This document shows positions 24,251-35,876 of a stretch of DNA of 64,000 nt, piece by piece. Positions within the stretch are counted from its first letter, which is position 1, and each line of letters opens with the position of its first letter. The position numbers were made by a program, and so were the translations under genes. Source of the stretch: Cornus controversa (Eukaryota > Streptophyta > Magnoliopsida > Cornales > Cornaceae); NCBI GenBank assembly GCA_026545225.1, contig CM048845.1, forward strand, positions 54,288,033 through 54,352,032. Direction: 5' to 3'. The notes beneath the pieces are model-generated. The model ran no database searches. It was not told the DNA's origin and was given only the letters and a program-made list of their open reading frames with translations.

Positions 24251-25190
24251 CTAGGACCACAATCTATATCCCTTGACCCTGGGCTCATAACAAATAAATA
24301 TGCACTTCTTAGCCCTCAGTTCAAGCTTCCCCTCATTGACATAAGCATACGCAGGACACCAAAATATTTTCATATTACTGTAACTAGTAGGAGAACCAGA
24401 CCATACCTCCTCTAGAGTCTTATAGTCGATAGTAGTCGATGGAGACCGGTTCACCAAGAAACAAGTTATGGAAACAGCTTCAGCTCAGAACACTTTGTCT
24501 AACCCAGTAATGGACAACATACACCGTGCTCTATCCAATAGTGTTCTGTTCATCCGTTCTATAACTCCATTATGCTGTGGAGTTTTCCTCACTTGTGGTG
24601 TCTCACAATCCCGTGAGTCTTGTAAAACTTATTAAATTCTCCATCACACAACTCCAAACCATTGTCTATCCTCAAGCGCTTAACCTATTTTCTAGTCCGC
24701 TTTTCAATTAATGTCTTCCATTGCTTGACGTGACAAAGGCCTCATTCTTGTATTTCAGAATATAAACCCAAACATTTTAAGAAAAATCATCAATCAATGT
24801 CATCATATATCTACCACCACCATGTGAATTAACCTGAGAAGGACCCCAAAGATCAGAATGGACAAAATCCACTGTGCCCTTGGTCCTGTGAATTCCCATA
24901 CTCAACTTCACTTTGCACTATTTCCTGAAGACACAATGCTCATAGAATTCCAGCTTTCCAGTTTTCTGACCACCAAATAGACCCTGCTTACCCAGAACAT
25001 CCATCCTCCTATCACTCATGTGCCCCAACCGTATATGCCACAAACCTAGTAGTATCTATATCCAGATCCAAGGATGATACTATAGCAGAACTTTTAAGTA
25101 TGCTACCCTACAGAGCATACAAATCATGTTGCTTTAGTCCCTTCATCACCACAAGAGTAGCCTTTGAAACCCTAATGGCACCACCTTCAT
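24251..25190 (-). pseudogene. Copia integrase
   Basis: Integrase of the Tork/TNT1-like element. The core start is readable as VHSDLWGPSQ and YMMTLIDDFS near 24800-24890. The end of the core and the following region (KIFWCPAYAYV, KCIFICYE) are at 24290-24370. Several stops and a missing in-frame run in the core show that it is defective. The zinc part is just upstream, around 24940-25080. Confidence 0.85.
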
Positions 25191-25194
25191 CCTT

Positions 25195-26294
25195 CTAACT
25201 GCAGCCGATAGAATCCAGCATACCCAAGGAAATCAAATTCTTTTTTAGTTCTGGAACATGCCTGAACTCAGTCAATGTTCTCACTATATTGTCAAACGTC
25301 TTGATTCGAACTATACTAATACCTACAACCTTGCATGGCACATTATTCCTCATCAAAACTTTCCCTTCATTAATGGAATGATAAGAGGTAAACCAGTCTT
25401 TGTTAGGACAAATGTGATACGAGCAACTCGAATCAATTATCCACTCATCGCTAGAGCCACAGGCAAAAATTGTGAGAACGCTACCACCATCTGAATCATT
25501 ACCCTCTGCAATAGCCATCCCAGCAGCTTCAAAGGATTTTCCCTTTTCCTTTCCCTCTTTACGCTTCAGACAGTCTTTCCTGAAGTGACATTCCTTGTGA
25601 CAAGTGAAGCATTTCAGCACCATCGATTTGTTCTTAGACTTAGAATGACCTCTACTGCTAGACCCTCCCTTTTGATCTATTCTCCCTCTAACAACCAAGC
25701 CCTCTACTAAACTTTCTGTATTGCCCTCAAACATCCTTCTCTGCAACTCCTTAGAATCCAAAGATTCTTTCACATCTTCCATGGGCAAATTAGTTATGTC
25801 ATACATCATTGTATTGACAAAGTTCGCGTACGAGGGTGGTAGAAAACACAATAAAATAATAACCTGATATTCATCATCAATTTAATATCAATATTATTCA
25901 AATCCATGATAACAACATTAACCTTGTCAAGGTGGTCTTTCAGAGACAAACCTTCCTGCATCTGAAGAGTGAACAACTGCTTCTTTAGGTAGAAATGATT
26001 CACAAGAGACTTCATCATATAACGGGATTCCAACTTTCTCCATAGCCCATCCACTGTAGTCTTTCTAAAAACTTCTTGCAAAACCTCGTTACTCAAACAC
26101 AACAAAATTTTATTGTGTGCTATCTCTATAGCCTCATTTTCCTGATCGTCCTTCCACTTTTCTAGTAGTGCATCATTTCCTTTCAACGCCTTGGATATCC
26201 CATGTTGAACTAACAGGGCGAGCATCTTAACCCGCCATAGGTTGAAGTCGTACTTGCCGTTAAAATTTTTAATTTCCATAAACTTGGTCGACAT
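25195..26294 (-). pseudogene. Copia gag and protease
   Basis: Start ATG at 26294, a short distance inside the primer-binding site. Gag resembles that of TNT1 in its opening (FNGKYDFNLWRVKM) and in LESRYM and LYLKKQL-type blocks. A frameshift near 25810-25850 separates it from the second half. The CCHC knuckle is CFTCHKECHFRKDC at about 25570-25612, with the usual Gly changed to Cys. The protease follows (WIIDSSCSYHIC, where the family normally has DSGAS), so the catalytic motif is also altered. Confidence 0.9.
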
Positions 26295-26327
26295 CCCAAC
26301 TTAGAACTAAAAGCTCTAATACCAATT

Positions 26328-26702
26328 TGTTGTGAAAAACTGTCGCGAACCAAACACGATCACGAAATACAACACAAAACGAAACAAGCACAACACACAA
26401 AACATAGGAATTTACGTGATTCGACGATGTGCCTACGTCAACGATGAAGATCTAGCAAAAGCTTTCACTATGCAAAAATCAGGATATTACAAGTTTTAAC
26501 CGCAAACCCTAGCTCTCGCTCTCTCACTATTTTTCTGCATTTTTAGTGTTTTCCCTCCTTCCCCACTCTAAACCCTTAGATGCCCTTATATATCAAGCTA
26601 CAAGAGAGTCCTAATCCGGGTTCAAAACCCGCAAGCAAAAAATAGGTCAACCGGGTCACAACGCGACCCAGGCCGAGACAAAATTTGGGCCACAACATAA
26701 TA
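26328..26702 (-). repeat. 5' LTR of Tork/TNT1-like copia element
   Basis: The minus-strand 5' LTR, 375 bp, pairing with 21875-22270. Its outermost base pair has changed (TATTATG where the partner has TGTTATG). The TATA-like TATATAAGGGC at about 26582-26592 (read on the minus strand) lies upstream of the gag. Confidence 0.92.
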
Positions 26703-27400
26703 GGGACAAAAATGTCAATTTTGGATTGAAAATATTTTTTTGAGTTGAAAATAGAGTTTTGGAATGAAAATGTCAATTTGGAATTAATAATGACCATTTA
26801 CATGAAAATGGATTTTAAAGAGAGAGAGAATGTGAATTTTAAAAATGTTCATTTAGATGAAAATTGGTTTGAAGAGATGAAGATTTTTTAGTTGAAAAGG
26901 TGTAATTACATGGAAATGGGTTTTCGAGATATGAAGATTGAAGTTTTGAATTGAATATGTCTATTTGAATTGAAATGAAAAAAATTAGAATAAAAGGACT
27001 CACTCACATGCAAGTAATTTTTTTTCGAAAATTAAAACAATATATGATTTTGAAATGAAAATGATTTGTTTTTGTAAAATTAAAATTTTTGATGAAAAGA
27101 CCCACTTACATGCAAATGGGGTTTTAAAGAGACAAAAATGAAAGTTTTGAGTTGAAAATAATTTATGATTGTAAAAATGGAGTTTTAAAATGAAAAGACC
27201 CACGTTGAAGAGATGAAAATGGTTTTTGAAGTTTAAAAGAATATAGTTACATGCAAATGGGTTTTTAGAGAGAGGAAATGAGAGTTTTGGTATGAAGACA
27301 ATCATTTGTAAAAATGAAAATTTTGAGGTGAAAAGACTCATGTCCATATAAGTGGGGTTTTAAGAGAGAGAAAATGAGAGAACAATCTTCGAAATGAACA
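26703..27400. repeat. GGAATGAAAATGTCAATTTT array, right part
   Basis: Continuation of the array at 21480-21874, passing into longer units of about 90-110 bp with AAAGACCCAC, ACATGCAAATGGG and TTTTAAAGAGA words. The open frame at 27347-27000 comes from these repeats. Confidence 0.85.
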
Positions 27401-27878
27401 TTTTCGGAAGATTGTTGGTTTTTGAAAAAGTGTGTTTCTGAAGTCTAAATTGTGAGCTAATTTCGGCAGTGTAAAGGCTTAGGAAAGGGGTTTAAATAAT
27501 CTTTAAACGTGAATATGTATTTTTGAAAATGGTGGTGATGCTGAATTTGAACTAGTTAGTTATATGTTGGAACGTTGTCGTGACCATTCAAATGATTGTT
27601 GAGACCCTACGTGAATAATCTCGAGCATGAAAAAAATGGACATTATAACGATATAACAACAATGCTAACCATTACAATGTTCATACATTTGGTATTTTTG
27701 AAAACAAGTGTGTGTGGAATGTATTTTAGAGATCCATTCTAAGTATGAATGCACACACAAAATTCAAGAGGGTTTGCATAATTTAATCTAACATAGGTCC
27801 TAAGGGTGAAAAAGAAGAATGCTTATGGGAATTTATCACTACTTTGACCAGTTTGGGAATGTGGACCATACCTGTATG

Positions 27879-29490
27879 TGTTGGAATTGTATGCCCTTTA
27901 TGGCACCAATTGGGGTGTAATGACATTAGTTTATTAATAAGAATTTGTTTCTTATCAAAAATATTGTTTATATATTAATTCGATTCAAGACCCAAATCGT
28001 AGTGTCCATTGACTACGCAATGACTTGGTGAGTGCATAAAATCAGGAGCACAAGTCACTTCTATTGTGTTATCATAAAGTGTTTTGTTCATTTAACAATA
28101 GTGGGTGGACTCCCTATTATTAAAGAACAAAACATGATCGCCGACAAGTTATTATTAAAGTAATTGTGAGGTTGTCATTGCAATTTCTACTTGTCAGTGT
28201 TATGGTGAATGTTATTCTCAAATATAAGGGAGTGATGAACCCCAGGCATGGTTGGTCAGCACTTTGATATATGTTGTGGGTCCTAGGGTCTAAAATTCAA
28301 ATATATATGTTGGGTGTTGGTCGATCATGTGCTTTGAAAAATGCTCCCAAAATTTACATCTATGCTAACTAATTTACTATGGCTTGATTAGTTTAATCAA
28401 TGGTAAATCCAAATGCTTGGTTCGGATTTAATAATATGGGTATGCACCTTGGTAAAGTGCATAAGTTTTATTAAAGATTTTTTTACTAAATGGGAAATAA
28501 TCAAGTGGCCTAATAAATATTCAATTATTGATTTTGATTGATTAGCACTTATATGTACATATCCAACTATGTGTAGAGGAATAATTTCATATAATTAACG
28601 TTGGTGTTGGGTGTTGAGACAACACATGGTTTAACCATTCTCGAGTTGGAATACAACCACACTTATATAGTGGAATTCAGTTGTGGTTAATAGATTATTG
28701 AAATTTAGTATCATGGGATGACTGAACCAATTTGTAATCCATTGGAGCCAATAAGAGTTTCGGCCCTAAAATAAGATCCTCACTTCTAACCCACTGGGTT
28801 AATTTAAAACCAACTAGATTGTTAAATGTGAATTGATTTAATGTGCTAGGGGCATTTGTAATTTAAATACATGCTAAAGGTACAAGTAGAATTATATATA
28901 AATATCTATGGGATATTTTAATATTATGAAATATATATTAATATATATAATTTAAATATATACTTATTATCTTATTTTTCGTAAGGAGAATATCTGATCT
29001 AGAGTGTATATAAATTTTTATTTTATATGAAGATATGATTTATCATATCTTTCATATATTGAAAGAAAAAGTTGACTTGGGAGAGACTCTCATATAAATA
29101 TGTCTCATTCTCTCCCATATTATATGGAAATATAGTTATAAGACTAGGGTTTTGCAATTACAACAGGAGTCGTTGTAGGAGATTGCAAGAGAGAAATCAA
29201 TTCACAAACCTAAGGTTCTCCCACAAGAACACCGAGTGTCATAGCAGTGATTCTTACGGGCAGTACACTAAAGAGATCGATTGCTTCAACAATTGTTGAT
29301 GACTAAGGAGTTGAAAAATCATCCCTATCAAGGTACATGATCTTTGAATGTCATATTCTCCATCTAATCAAATTTGTGTTAAATATGAAATTTTTTTGTT
29401 GGTACATGATTTTTCATACATCAAGGATTCGACCAATTTATCAATTTATTTTAACACACTTTCGCAAAATGATCCCTCTCCAACCCATCA
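27879..29490 (+). mobile_element. Copia 5' LTR (1612 bp)
   Basis: Starts TGTTGGAATTGTATGCCC and ends CCCATCA at 29490, followed at once by a primer-binding site. TGTTGGAAT is a common start of plant copia LTRs. The stretch 29060-29300 is slightly richer in GC. No gene is seen. The matching 3' LTR is not in the window. Confidence 0.85.
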
Positions 29491-29505
29491 AGTGGTATCA
29501 GAGCC
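29491..29505 (+). other. Primer-binding site (initiator Met tRNA type)
   Basis: TGGTATCAGAGC right after the LTR end, complementary to the 3' end of initiator Met tRNA. Confidence 0.9.
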
Positions 29506-31292
29506 ACCTTGATGTTTATGAGAAATTATGTATTTAAATTTTCTCTAAATATTCATGAGTTATAAAAATCATGTTATGCATATGTTTGCATTGGTTATTT
29601 GTTTTATAAATTATTATAAATGGTTGATTGTATGGATTTATGGATGAGGCTATGGTTTTCATTTTTTATAATGTAAGGCTTTAGAATAATTTATTTCAAT
29701 GTATTTTATATTGTAAATATTGGAAAGCCTTGTAATCGAATAACCCTAGATCACGAAGAACACGAAGAACGCGAAGAACACATCCACGGAGGACAGGCGA
29801 AGAAGAAGGAATGAGAGAACATAGAGATGCGCGAGCACTGGTAGTGGCAACAGTCGATGTCCGCATAGTAGTGTGCTCTACTCTGCATGTAGCAGCAAGC
29901 TGTGCACAGGCCGCGTGTATGGTAGTTTGCGCCGGCGCAGCATGCTGCACACATACACGGTTTTGGAGCCCGTTGACACAGCTGTAGTGCACGTACAATG
30001 CTGCCTTAGGGTAGCAACTGCGCTCGCGCAGGTGAGCCCTCGCTGCTACAGTGCAGCTTTAGGGCAGTGGTTGCACACGCTCCCATATAAAATGTAGGGC
30101 AGCATGTACGCGTGCACACGCGTATGGTATGTCCCCATGCTATACGATATGTTGATTGCCTCAAGGTGATTCCCATGCGTGCACATTCATGAACTATGCG
30201 ATTTGGGTGTTGTATGCAAAGGGTTTGACCTATATGTTTGGGATGGATCCGACTGATCCATTTCAACTAGTTTGTTCTTGTTCCATTTTCTACTTGTGAG
30301 TGGGCCCGGTGATGATTTCTCTAAAGCTAAGGAACATACCATGGAGGGAGTAGACTGAAAATAGAAGTTTTTATTATAGAAATGTCTCATCAATGAATTT
30401 TGTTCCTTATTTGTTTGTGTATGTATGTAATTAGATATATGGATATATGATAAAGGTAGTTTCATGCATTGGGACCCATAAATCTAATTATGTATTAATT
30501 TGATGACTGCAAGTTTATGAGAAATTATTAGCTTCAAAGTTTTCTTAAAAGTGGTTGGAGATTTGTTTTAGGAAAGGGTTGAAATTAATAGTTAGTAAAA
30601 CCCTCCAAATTAGAAATTGGTGAAGTCAGAATTTACTCATAATTAGGCAAAAGATTCAAATTAATTATCATACGCATGTATATTTTAAACTGAAAAACCT
30701 TAAAGATTTTTAAATATCATGTGGGAGAGGGGATTTACAATATAAATCCTCAAGGATTTCATTATCAATCATAGTATGATGCTTTATATTAATCCCCCTT
30801 CGGAGATAATGTAAAATCATGGAGCATACAAAATTGATATCACAATATTATTCCACTAGAATATTGTTCCCATCGGAATGGTAATATTTATTTTGGATAA
30901 ATATTGAGATTGATAATAGTACACACTTGACTTAGAATAATAGCATTTGTTTCCATCGAAATGGTAATTGTTATTATTCTAGTGAGGCCGAAGGAAAATC
31001 AGGTGTTACTCATAGGGGGAATGGGATGCCTAAGTTGATTAATAAGGGGCATGGGATGTCTAAGTTGATTAATGGGGCAAGCCCAACTAATTAGTTAGAG
31101 TAGTACCCTCATCGGGGTATTACTTTCGCGATTATTAGTATTTTGATTATCATGCTTAATGGTTGAGGGAGCCATTTTGGTGCTTGAATTATTGCATGAT
31201 GTTAACTCATTTTTCTTATATAATTATGTGTTTTTTAGATTTGCCATGTAAAATCCCATCAATCCACTTGTTGTCACAATTAAAGATCGTAT
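29506..31292 (+). other. Long untranslated leader of the copia element
   Basis: About 1.8 kb between the primer-binding site and the first recognisable gag codons. A GC-rich piece at about 29745-30130 has many GTGCAC, GCGCAG and ACGCGTG words and overlapping open frames on both strands without known domains. The rest is AT-rich, with a passage around 30780-31130 in which CCATCGGAATGGTAAT recurs. No gene can be supported. Confidence 0.6.
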
Positions 31293-31472
31293 GTAACTGG
31301 ACTAACCAATTATGTTCAATGGAGGAAGGATCTCATCAAAGCTCTTGAGATAATTGGTCAAAAGATAGCATTGGATTCACCTTGCCCACTTTCTCCTAAA
31401 TCATTTCATGTAACTGGACAAAAAGACCTCTCTGTCCTATTTCTAGTTGCATCATCTAATGGAATACCATGA
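31293..31472 (+). pseudogene. Copia gag N-terminal fragment
   Basis: One frame reads LTNYVQWRKDLIKALEI followed by IALDSPCP. This matches the opening of plant copia gag (UBN2-type, LTGPNY..W and a ..PCP block). The frame ends at a stop at about 31470, and upstream codons (NPLVVTIKDR) are in a neighbouring frame. The element is cut at 31583 by a gypsy LTR fragment. Confidence 0.75.
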
Positions 31473-31583
31473 CAACTGCATGTCTAATTGTGGAAACACT
31501 AATAACTATATTATTGGAATATGAACCATTTACAACAAATATGAGAATAGAAAATGATGTTATTTAATACCAAGTGACAACAT

Positions 31584-32935
31584 GGAATACCCCCTACAAA
31601 TTTCACGCATAAGGTGGCCAGTCTCACACATAAAACATAAGGGATATCTACAACCGATAGCAAACAAACATAGAATACAATGACAAAAGAAAAAGAATTA
31701 TAAATGCTGAAAGGAAAGTCTAACTGAAATAAATAATAATATTAAATAACATAGTACTAGTCTGAACGATACAACTTGTCAACTGGCAAACCTGATATGC
31801 CAAATATAATGTATAGATGTCTTATTAGATATTAGGCGATCCCGACACGCCTGACAATCCTGACCTTCCAAATATAATGTATAAAGAAACAATTAATTAA
31901 AAGAAAACCCCACAATAAAGCCAACACCTCAATTTAAGGGTCAAGTATCTAAACCTAACTCTAATCCTAGGTTTGCATGCAAAATCTGTTTTTCAAAGTC
32001 TTAAAATATATTTCTTAAATTTTTTAGAATTTTCAGTGATTTAAAAATATATACTGAAGCAATAGAAAAAAAAATAGAAATCTAATTTTGAACTATAGTT
32101 TTTGTACTAATTCTACAACAAGGGGAACTCATTTCATCTTTAAATTAAATACCCATATGTATTTTGTCCCTAAAAGATTAATTTGAATTTTTGAAATTTT
32201 TCTTGAATTTAAAAGTAATTTAAAACATTTTTCCTATTTTGTTTTCAATTTAAAAATGATTTAAAAATATAAAAAATATTTAAATATTTCAAACTGTTCA
32301 CAAATACTTTATAATTGAATGGGTTGCATGATCTGCTCTCCACAATACATGCATTTATTATAAAAAAATTCAAACCCAAACAACACAAGAAAACCTAAAA
32401 ACAAAAGGAAACTAGCAACACAAGGAAATCGCTAAAAAAAAAATAAACTTTCTCCAAAAATTTTAAAAAAAATTACTCAAGAAACCTAATAACTAAAAAC
32501 TACCAAAACTTAAATTTCAACCAATTCTGAGTTCGTTTGGTCCAAGAACAAAATTCTCAAAATATTCTGCAGTCTTCGTATAGGACGAAAAAACCTAATT
32601 TTGGAGACGTAGACGAGGGTTTTCGACTGAAACACAACATGTTCGAGTAGCATAAGCTACTGGGTTTTGTTTATTGGGTCATTTTTGATCGAGAATGAGT
32701 TTCGTGGGGTCAAAATATGTTCGTCAAAAAATTCTGGACATCGACACTTTCACAGAAATTAAATATAAATACATACAACACGATTTAATTCACTACATAT
32801 CAATTTCATAAACGAAATCCTAAATTTTGGTCAACATACATATCTCCAAAAACAAAATCCTAGTTTCTATCAATCTATATAGTAGAAACGAAACCCTAGT
32901 TTAACACAATACATTCATGCTTAATCAAATGGAAA
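31584..32935 (-). mobile_element. Gypsy LTR fragment of the TGTAATACCCC family (minus strand)
   Basis: The plus-strand left end TGGAATACCCCC followed by CACGCATAAGGTGGCCAGTC matches the end of the solo LTR at 48857-51930. Sub-repeats with CCAAATATAATGTAT are at about 31797-31885. Similarity to the solo LTR is weak after about 32650, and the true start of the LTR (TGTAATACCCC) is not found, so the fragment is truncated on the right at about 32935. Confidence 0.7.
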
Positions 32936-33449
32936 TTCCTTTAGATATGTTGTATGATTCATGCATGGTTGATTTGAAAGTGTTAGAATGGAAATGGGAT
33001 ACAAAATGAACCAAGTGTGGGATTTTAGGTCAAATCATAGTTTGAGATGGCTCAAAGTGAAGTTTGAGGTGCCTCATAAATTTTGAAGTGGCTCAAAGTG
33101 CAGTTTGAGGCACCTCATAAATTTTGAGGTGGCTCAAAGTGTAGTTTGAGGTGGCTCAAAAAGCCTTTTAGAAAAAGTTGTTTCTTTGGAAGTTTGAGGT
33201 GCCTCAAAGTCCCTTAACCCTTAAAGAGTTAGAATTTCATAATTTGGGAATGGATATGAATATTTATGGATGTATAGACCAATATGGGGCCCATTGGGAT
33301 AGATTGTGACGTGTATACACATAGATTATCATGTGCGTATGATTAGCTTCTGTGGTTGTATGGTATTGGAACGATTCTTGAGATTAGGAATGGTGACGTG
33401 TAATCAAGTCACCCTCAGTTTTCAGGAATCAAAAATTTGAGGCGTGACA
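32936..33449 (+). mobile_element. 5' LTR, 3' portion, of a plus-strand gypsy element
   Basis: Ends GGCGTGACA at 33449, followed by a primer-binding site (TGGTATCAGAGC, 33453-33464). The upstream part is lost against the fragment at 31584-32935. It contains the GAGGTGGCTCAAA repeats listed separately. Confidence 0.78.
33035..33215. repeat. GAGGTGGCTCAAA tandem array
   Basis: Seven to eight copies of an AGTTTGAG(G/A)TG(G/C)CTC unit separated by AAAGTG or ATAAATTTT. The words GAGGTGCCTC and GAGGCACCTC are near-palindromes. Confidence 0.9.
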
Positions 33450-33452
33450 ACA

Positions 33453-33464
33453 TGGTATCAGAGC
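33453..33464 (+). other. Primer-binding site (initiator Met tRNA type)
   Basis: TGGTATCAGAGC four bases after the LTR end GCGTGACA. Confidence 0.9.
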
Positions 33465-33711
33465 ATTAGGATCAAAAATCTAAGGACAAAGGGTGGAACT
33501 TAATTATGAGTTCATTTGATGCTAAGGATGGAAATATAAGGATTTAGACTTGGAAGATGTAAATTGCTTATGTGTAGCATGATTAATTGTTTATGTCTTT
33601 ATAGCATGAAAATTGTGGAATGGTTTGACATGACATTGTGAAAGCATGATAAGAGTTGAATGAGCATGCATTTGTGAGTATTATAGCTTCTTATTATCTA
33701 TGTATAGCAAG

Positions 33712-34417
33712 ATGCCGCCATATAGAGCTCATAGAGAGGCAGTCGCAACAGCCCTAATTGATGGAGAACAATTTATGCATGACATGGTTGCTACTATGTG
33801 GCAAATTACGAGGGAGACACAAAAGGAGAATCAGGCTCCACCTAAAGCCACTCCTAGTAGAATGATGGTGGTGTTGAACAATATTGAGAAACATAATCCG
33901 CCATCCTATACTGGGGGGTTTGACCCTATGGTGGCCGAGAATTGGTTAGGTGACTTGGTTAAACTCTTTACTGCTCTTGAGGTAGAAGAGGATATGAAAG
34001 TGAAAATGACAGCCCATCATCTTATGGGTGAGGCCAACCGTTGGTGGAAGTTTATTGGGAACTATAATAACATCGAGGTGATGGATTGGGGTATGTTCCA
34101 AGCGTTTTTCTTTAAGAAATACTTTTTGGTGATGGTAAAAGACAGTTTAAGGCAGCAATTCTATGAGTTGCAACAAGGCAACATGACGGTGATGGAATAC
34201 GATACCAAGTTCATATCATTGGCTTGTTTGGCACCTGAATCGATCCCTACCGAAGAGCTAAAGGAAAAGAAGTTTGTGAGAGGTCTCCGAGCTTTCATAA
34301 CGGATCGGATTGTAGTTTTGGGTTTGACGAGCTACGCTATGGTAGTGGAGAGAGCCTTGGTGGTAGAGGAAATTAGCAATGAGAATTAGAGGACTAGGGA
34401 AGCAAGGAATCAGGCTA
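33712..34417 (+). pseudogene. Ty3/gypsy gag, 5' part
   Basis: The start is set at 33712 (MPPYRAHR) because the sister gag at 7551 begins MPPHRAHG. An in-frame ATG at 33700 is possible. The frame is open for 225 residues with the capsid features of gypsy gag: NPPSYTGGFDP, NRWWKF, FKKYFL, QQFYELQQGNMTV, FVRGLR and the ERALVVEE end. A TAG at 34387 interrupts the following linker. The gene is then split by the solo LTR at 34418-38077 and resumes at 38083. Confidence 0.9.
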
Positions 34418-34869
34418 TGTAAGGACCGAATTATTTTTAGACCGGATTTATTTTTTTTTTTTTTTCGCATTTATTAATTTCGAACAGATGTATATATATA
34501 TATATATGGAATTATATATATATATATATAGAGAAAGATGGAGAGAAAGTTTCATACGTGGAATTATGGTATGTGTGGAGGATTATATGTATATATATAT
34601 ATATATACGGAGATGTATATATATATATATATATTAGATCAATATATTTATATTTAATTATAAATATATGGGAGTACATGTGTATAGTAAATACGTGTAT
34701 GTAGTTATAGACATATATGTGTATGTATATGTATGTGTATGAGGTATAATATGCATATGTATTATAGTATGTATATGTATGTGTATTAGAAACATGTAGT
34801 ATTATGTATATGTTATATACATATATATAATAAAATACTAATATGTGGATGTAGATGGTGTAGGAAACA

Positions 34870-35215
34870 TGTGGAGAGGAGAAAAAGTAGGAGAAAAGAA
34901 AGAAAGATAAGGAGGGAGCAGGTGGGCTGTCGGCTGGGAAGAGAAAAGGAAAAGAAAAGAGAAAAGAAAGAAAAGAAAAAGAGAAGAAGAGAGAGAAGCC
35001 GAGGAGAAAAAGAAGGGAGAAGAGAAGGGTAGAGAGAGAAAGCTCGGAAGAAGCCGAGAAGGAGAAGAGGGAGAAACCGAGAGAGAGAAAGAGGGGAAAT
35101 ATATATATATAGAGAGAGAGAGCACTTTAGAGAGAGAAAACTTGACTTAGAGAGAGAGAGAGGGAACCGAGAATAGAGAGAGAAAGAAGAGAAACAGAGA
35201 GAGAAGAAGAGGGGC
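34870..35215. repeat. GA-rich low-complexity tract
   Basis: Dominated by GAGA and AAGA words on the plus strand. It lies within the solo LTR. Confidence 0.9.
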
Positions 35216-35831
35216 TGGTTCGCGGCTGTGGAAAGGAGTTGTGGCTGGTGGTGCTCGGCAGTAGCTTGGGCTGCCAGGGGAGGAGCTGGGTCTTCACGGT
35301 TAAGGTGGTGGTCGATCATGAAGGTGTTACAGACGGTGCTGGAGGTGGCTGTCCACTGTGGGATTACTTGCATTCCGGATGACGGTTCTGGCGAGGGAGG
35401 AGGTACCGGTTTTGTGTGTTGTTTCCATGGCTGTTGGGTGGCCTCCTCGGATGCCGAATGAGGGCCAGCTGGTGGTGTCGTTTGGTGAAGGGGTGGTCGG
35501 AGGTGATGGCTGGTCGTGAGGGTTGTTTGGGTTACAAATGGTGGTTTAATGGGTCTCTCATGGCTGGTTGTATGGGCTGGTTTCACGGCTAGCTGGTGGT
35601 CGGTTGTGGTGTTGAATATGGTGTTCAATAAGAGTGTTTAGGCTGCTCGGGTTGATGGAGCTGGCTGGGTCTTGATGGCCTTGGATTCTCGGCTGTGGTG
35701 AGGTGCTTGTATGGTGGTCCAATCATGGAGCGGTGGTGGTTGGCGGTTTTAGGCAGCGGCGGTGTCATGGTTGTGGCTTCGGATGGTTGAGTCTTGGTGG
35801 AGCTAAGGCTGGAGCAAACAGAAGATGGTTC

Positions 35832-35876
<45 letters not shown>

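Larger units (their letters stand above)
21875..26702 (-). mobile_element. Ty1/copia element, Tork/TNT1-like, nearly complete
   Basis: A 4.8-kb element on the minus strand with two LTRs, a primer-binding site (TTGGTATTAGAGC beside the right LTR, 26313-26325), a polypurine tract and domains in copia order: gag, protease, integrase, RT, RNase H. It sits inside a tandem-repeat array whose motif is found on both sides. The expected 5-bp target duplication would be AGGAT at the left against GGGAC at the right, so only three of five bases agree. LTR differences and coding damage suggest it is not young. Confidence 0.92.
18570..27878 (+). mobile_element. Long LTR-like region (Tat/Ogre-like candidate), split by a copia insertion
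   Basis: The block begins near a TATAGACACCCCATTTTG motif resembling the start of large Tat/Ogre-type LTRs. Two statements of a TTGCCTACATATCCC...GGTCAA(G/A)CGTAGTT passage (20560-20610 and 21020-21075), a phrase I associate with these LTRs, support this. The rest is built of tandem-repeat families (separate entries). The copia element at 21875-26702 interrupts one of those arrays, which continues on the other side. The right end is set where a copia LTR begins at 27879. No coding sequence is seen apart from the copia element. The family call is by memory of motifs only. Confidence 0.45.

Noticed and set aside
29696..30266. Four overlapping open frames on both strands
   Set aside because: They overlap in a GC-rich leader segment, which lowers stop frequency. 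No domain or codon pattern supports any of them.
33453..33464. Possible tRNA genes at TGGTATCAGAGC sites
   Set aside because: These are only the primer-binding sites, 12 bases complementary to a tRNA end. No cloverleaf surrounds any of them.
34490..34640. Regulatory TATA cluster
   Set aside because: The repeated TATATA is a microsatellite in a solo LTR. Its length argues against a specific promoter role.
34813..35628. 271-residue open frame on the minus strand
   Set aside because: It is a translation of a GA/CT-rich tract and GC-rich DNA within a solo LTR. It is low-complexity (Ser, Leu, Phe) and has no domain.
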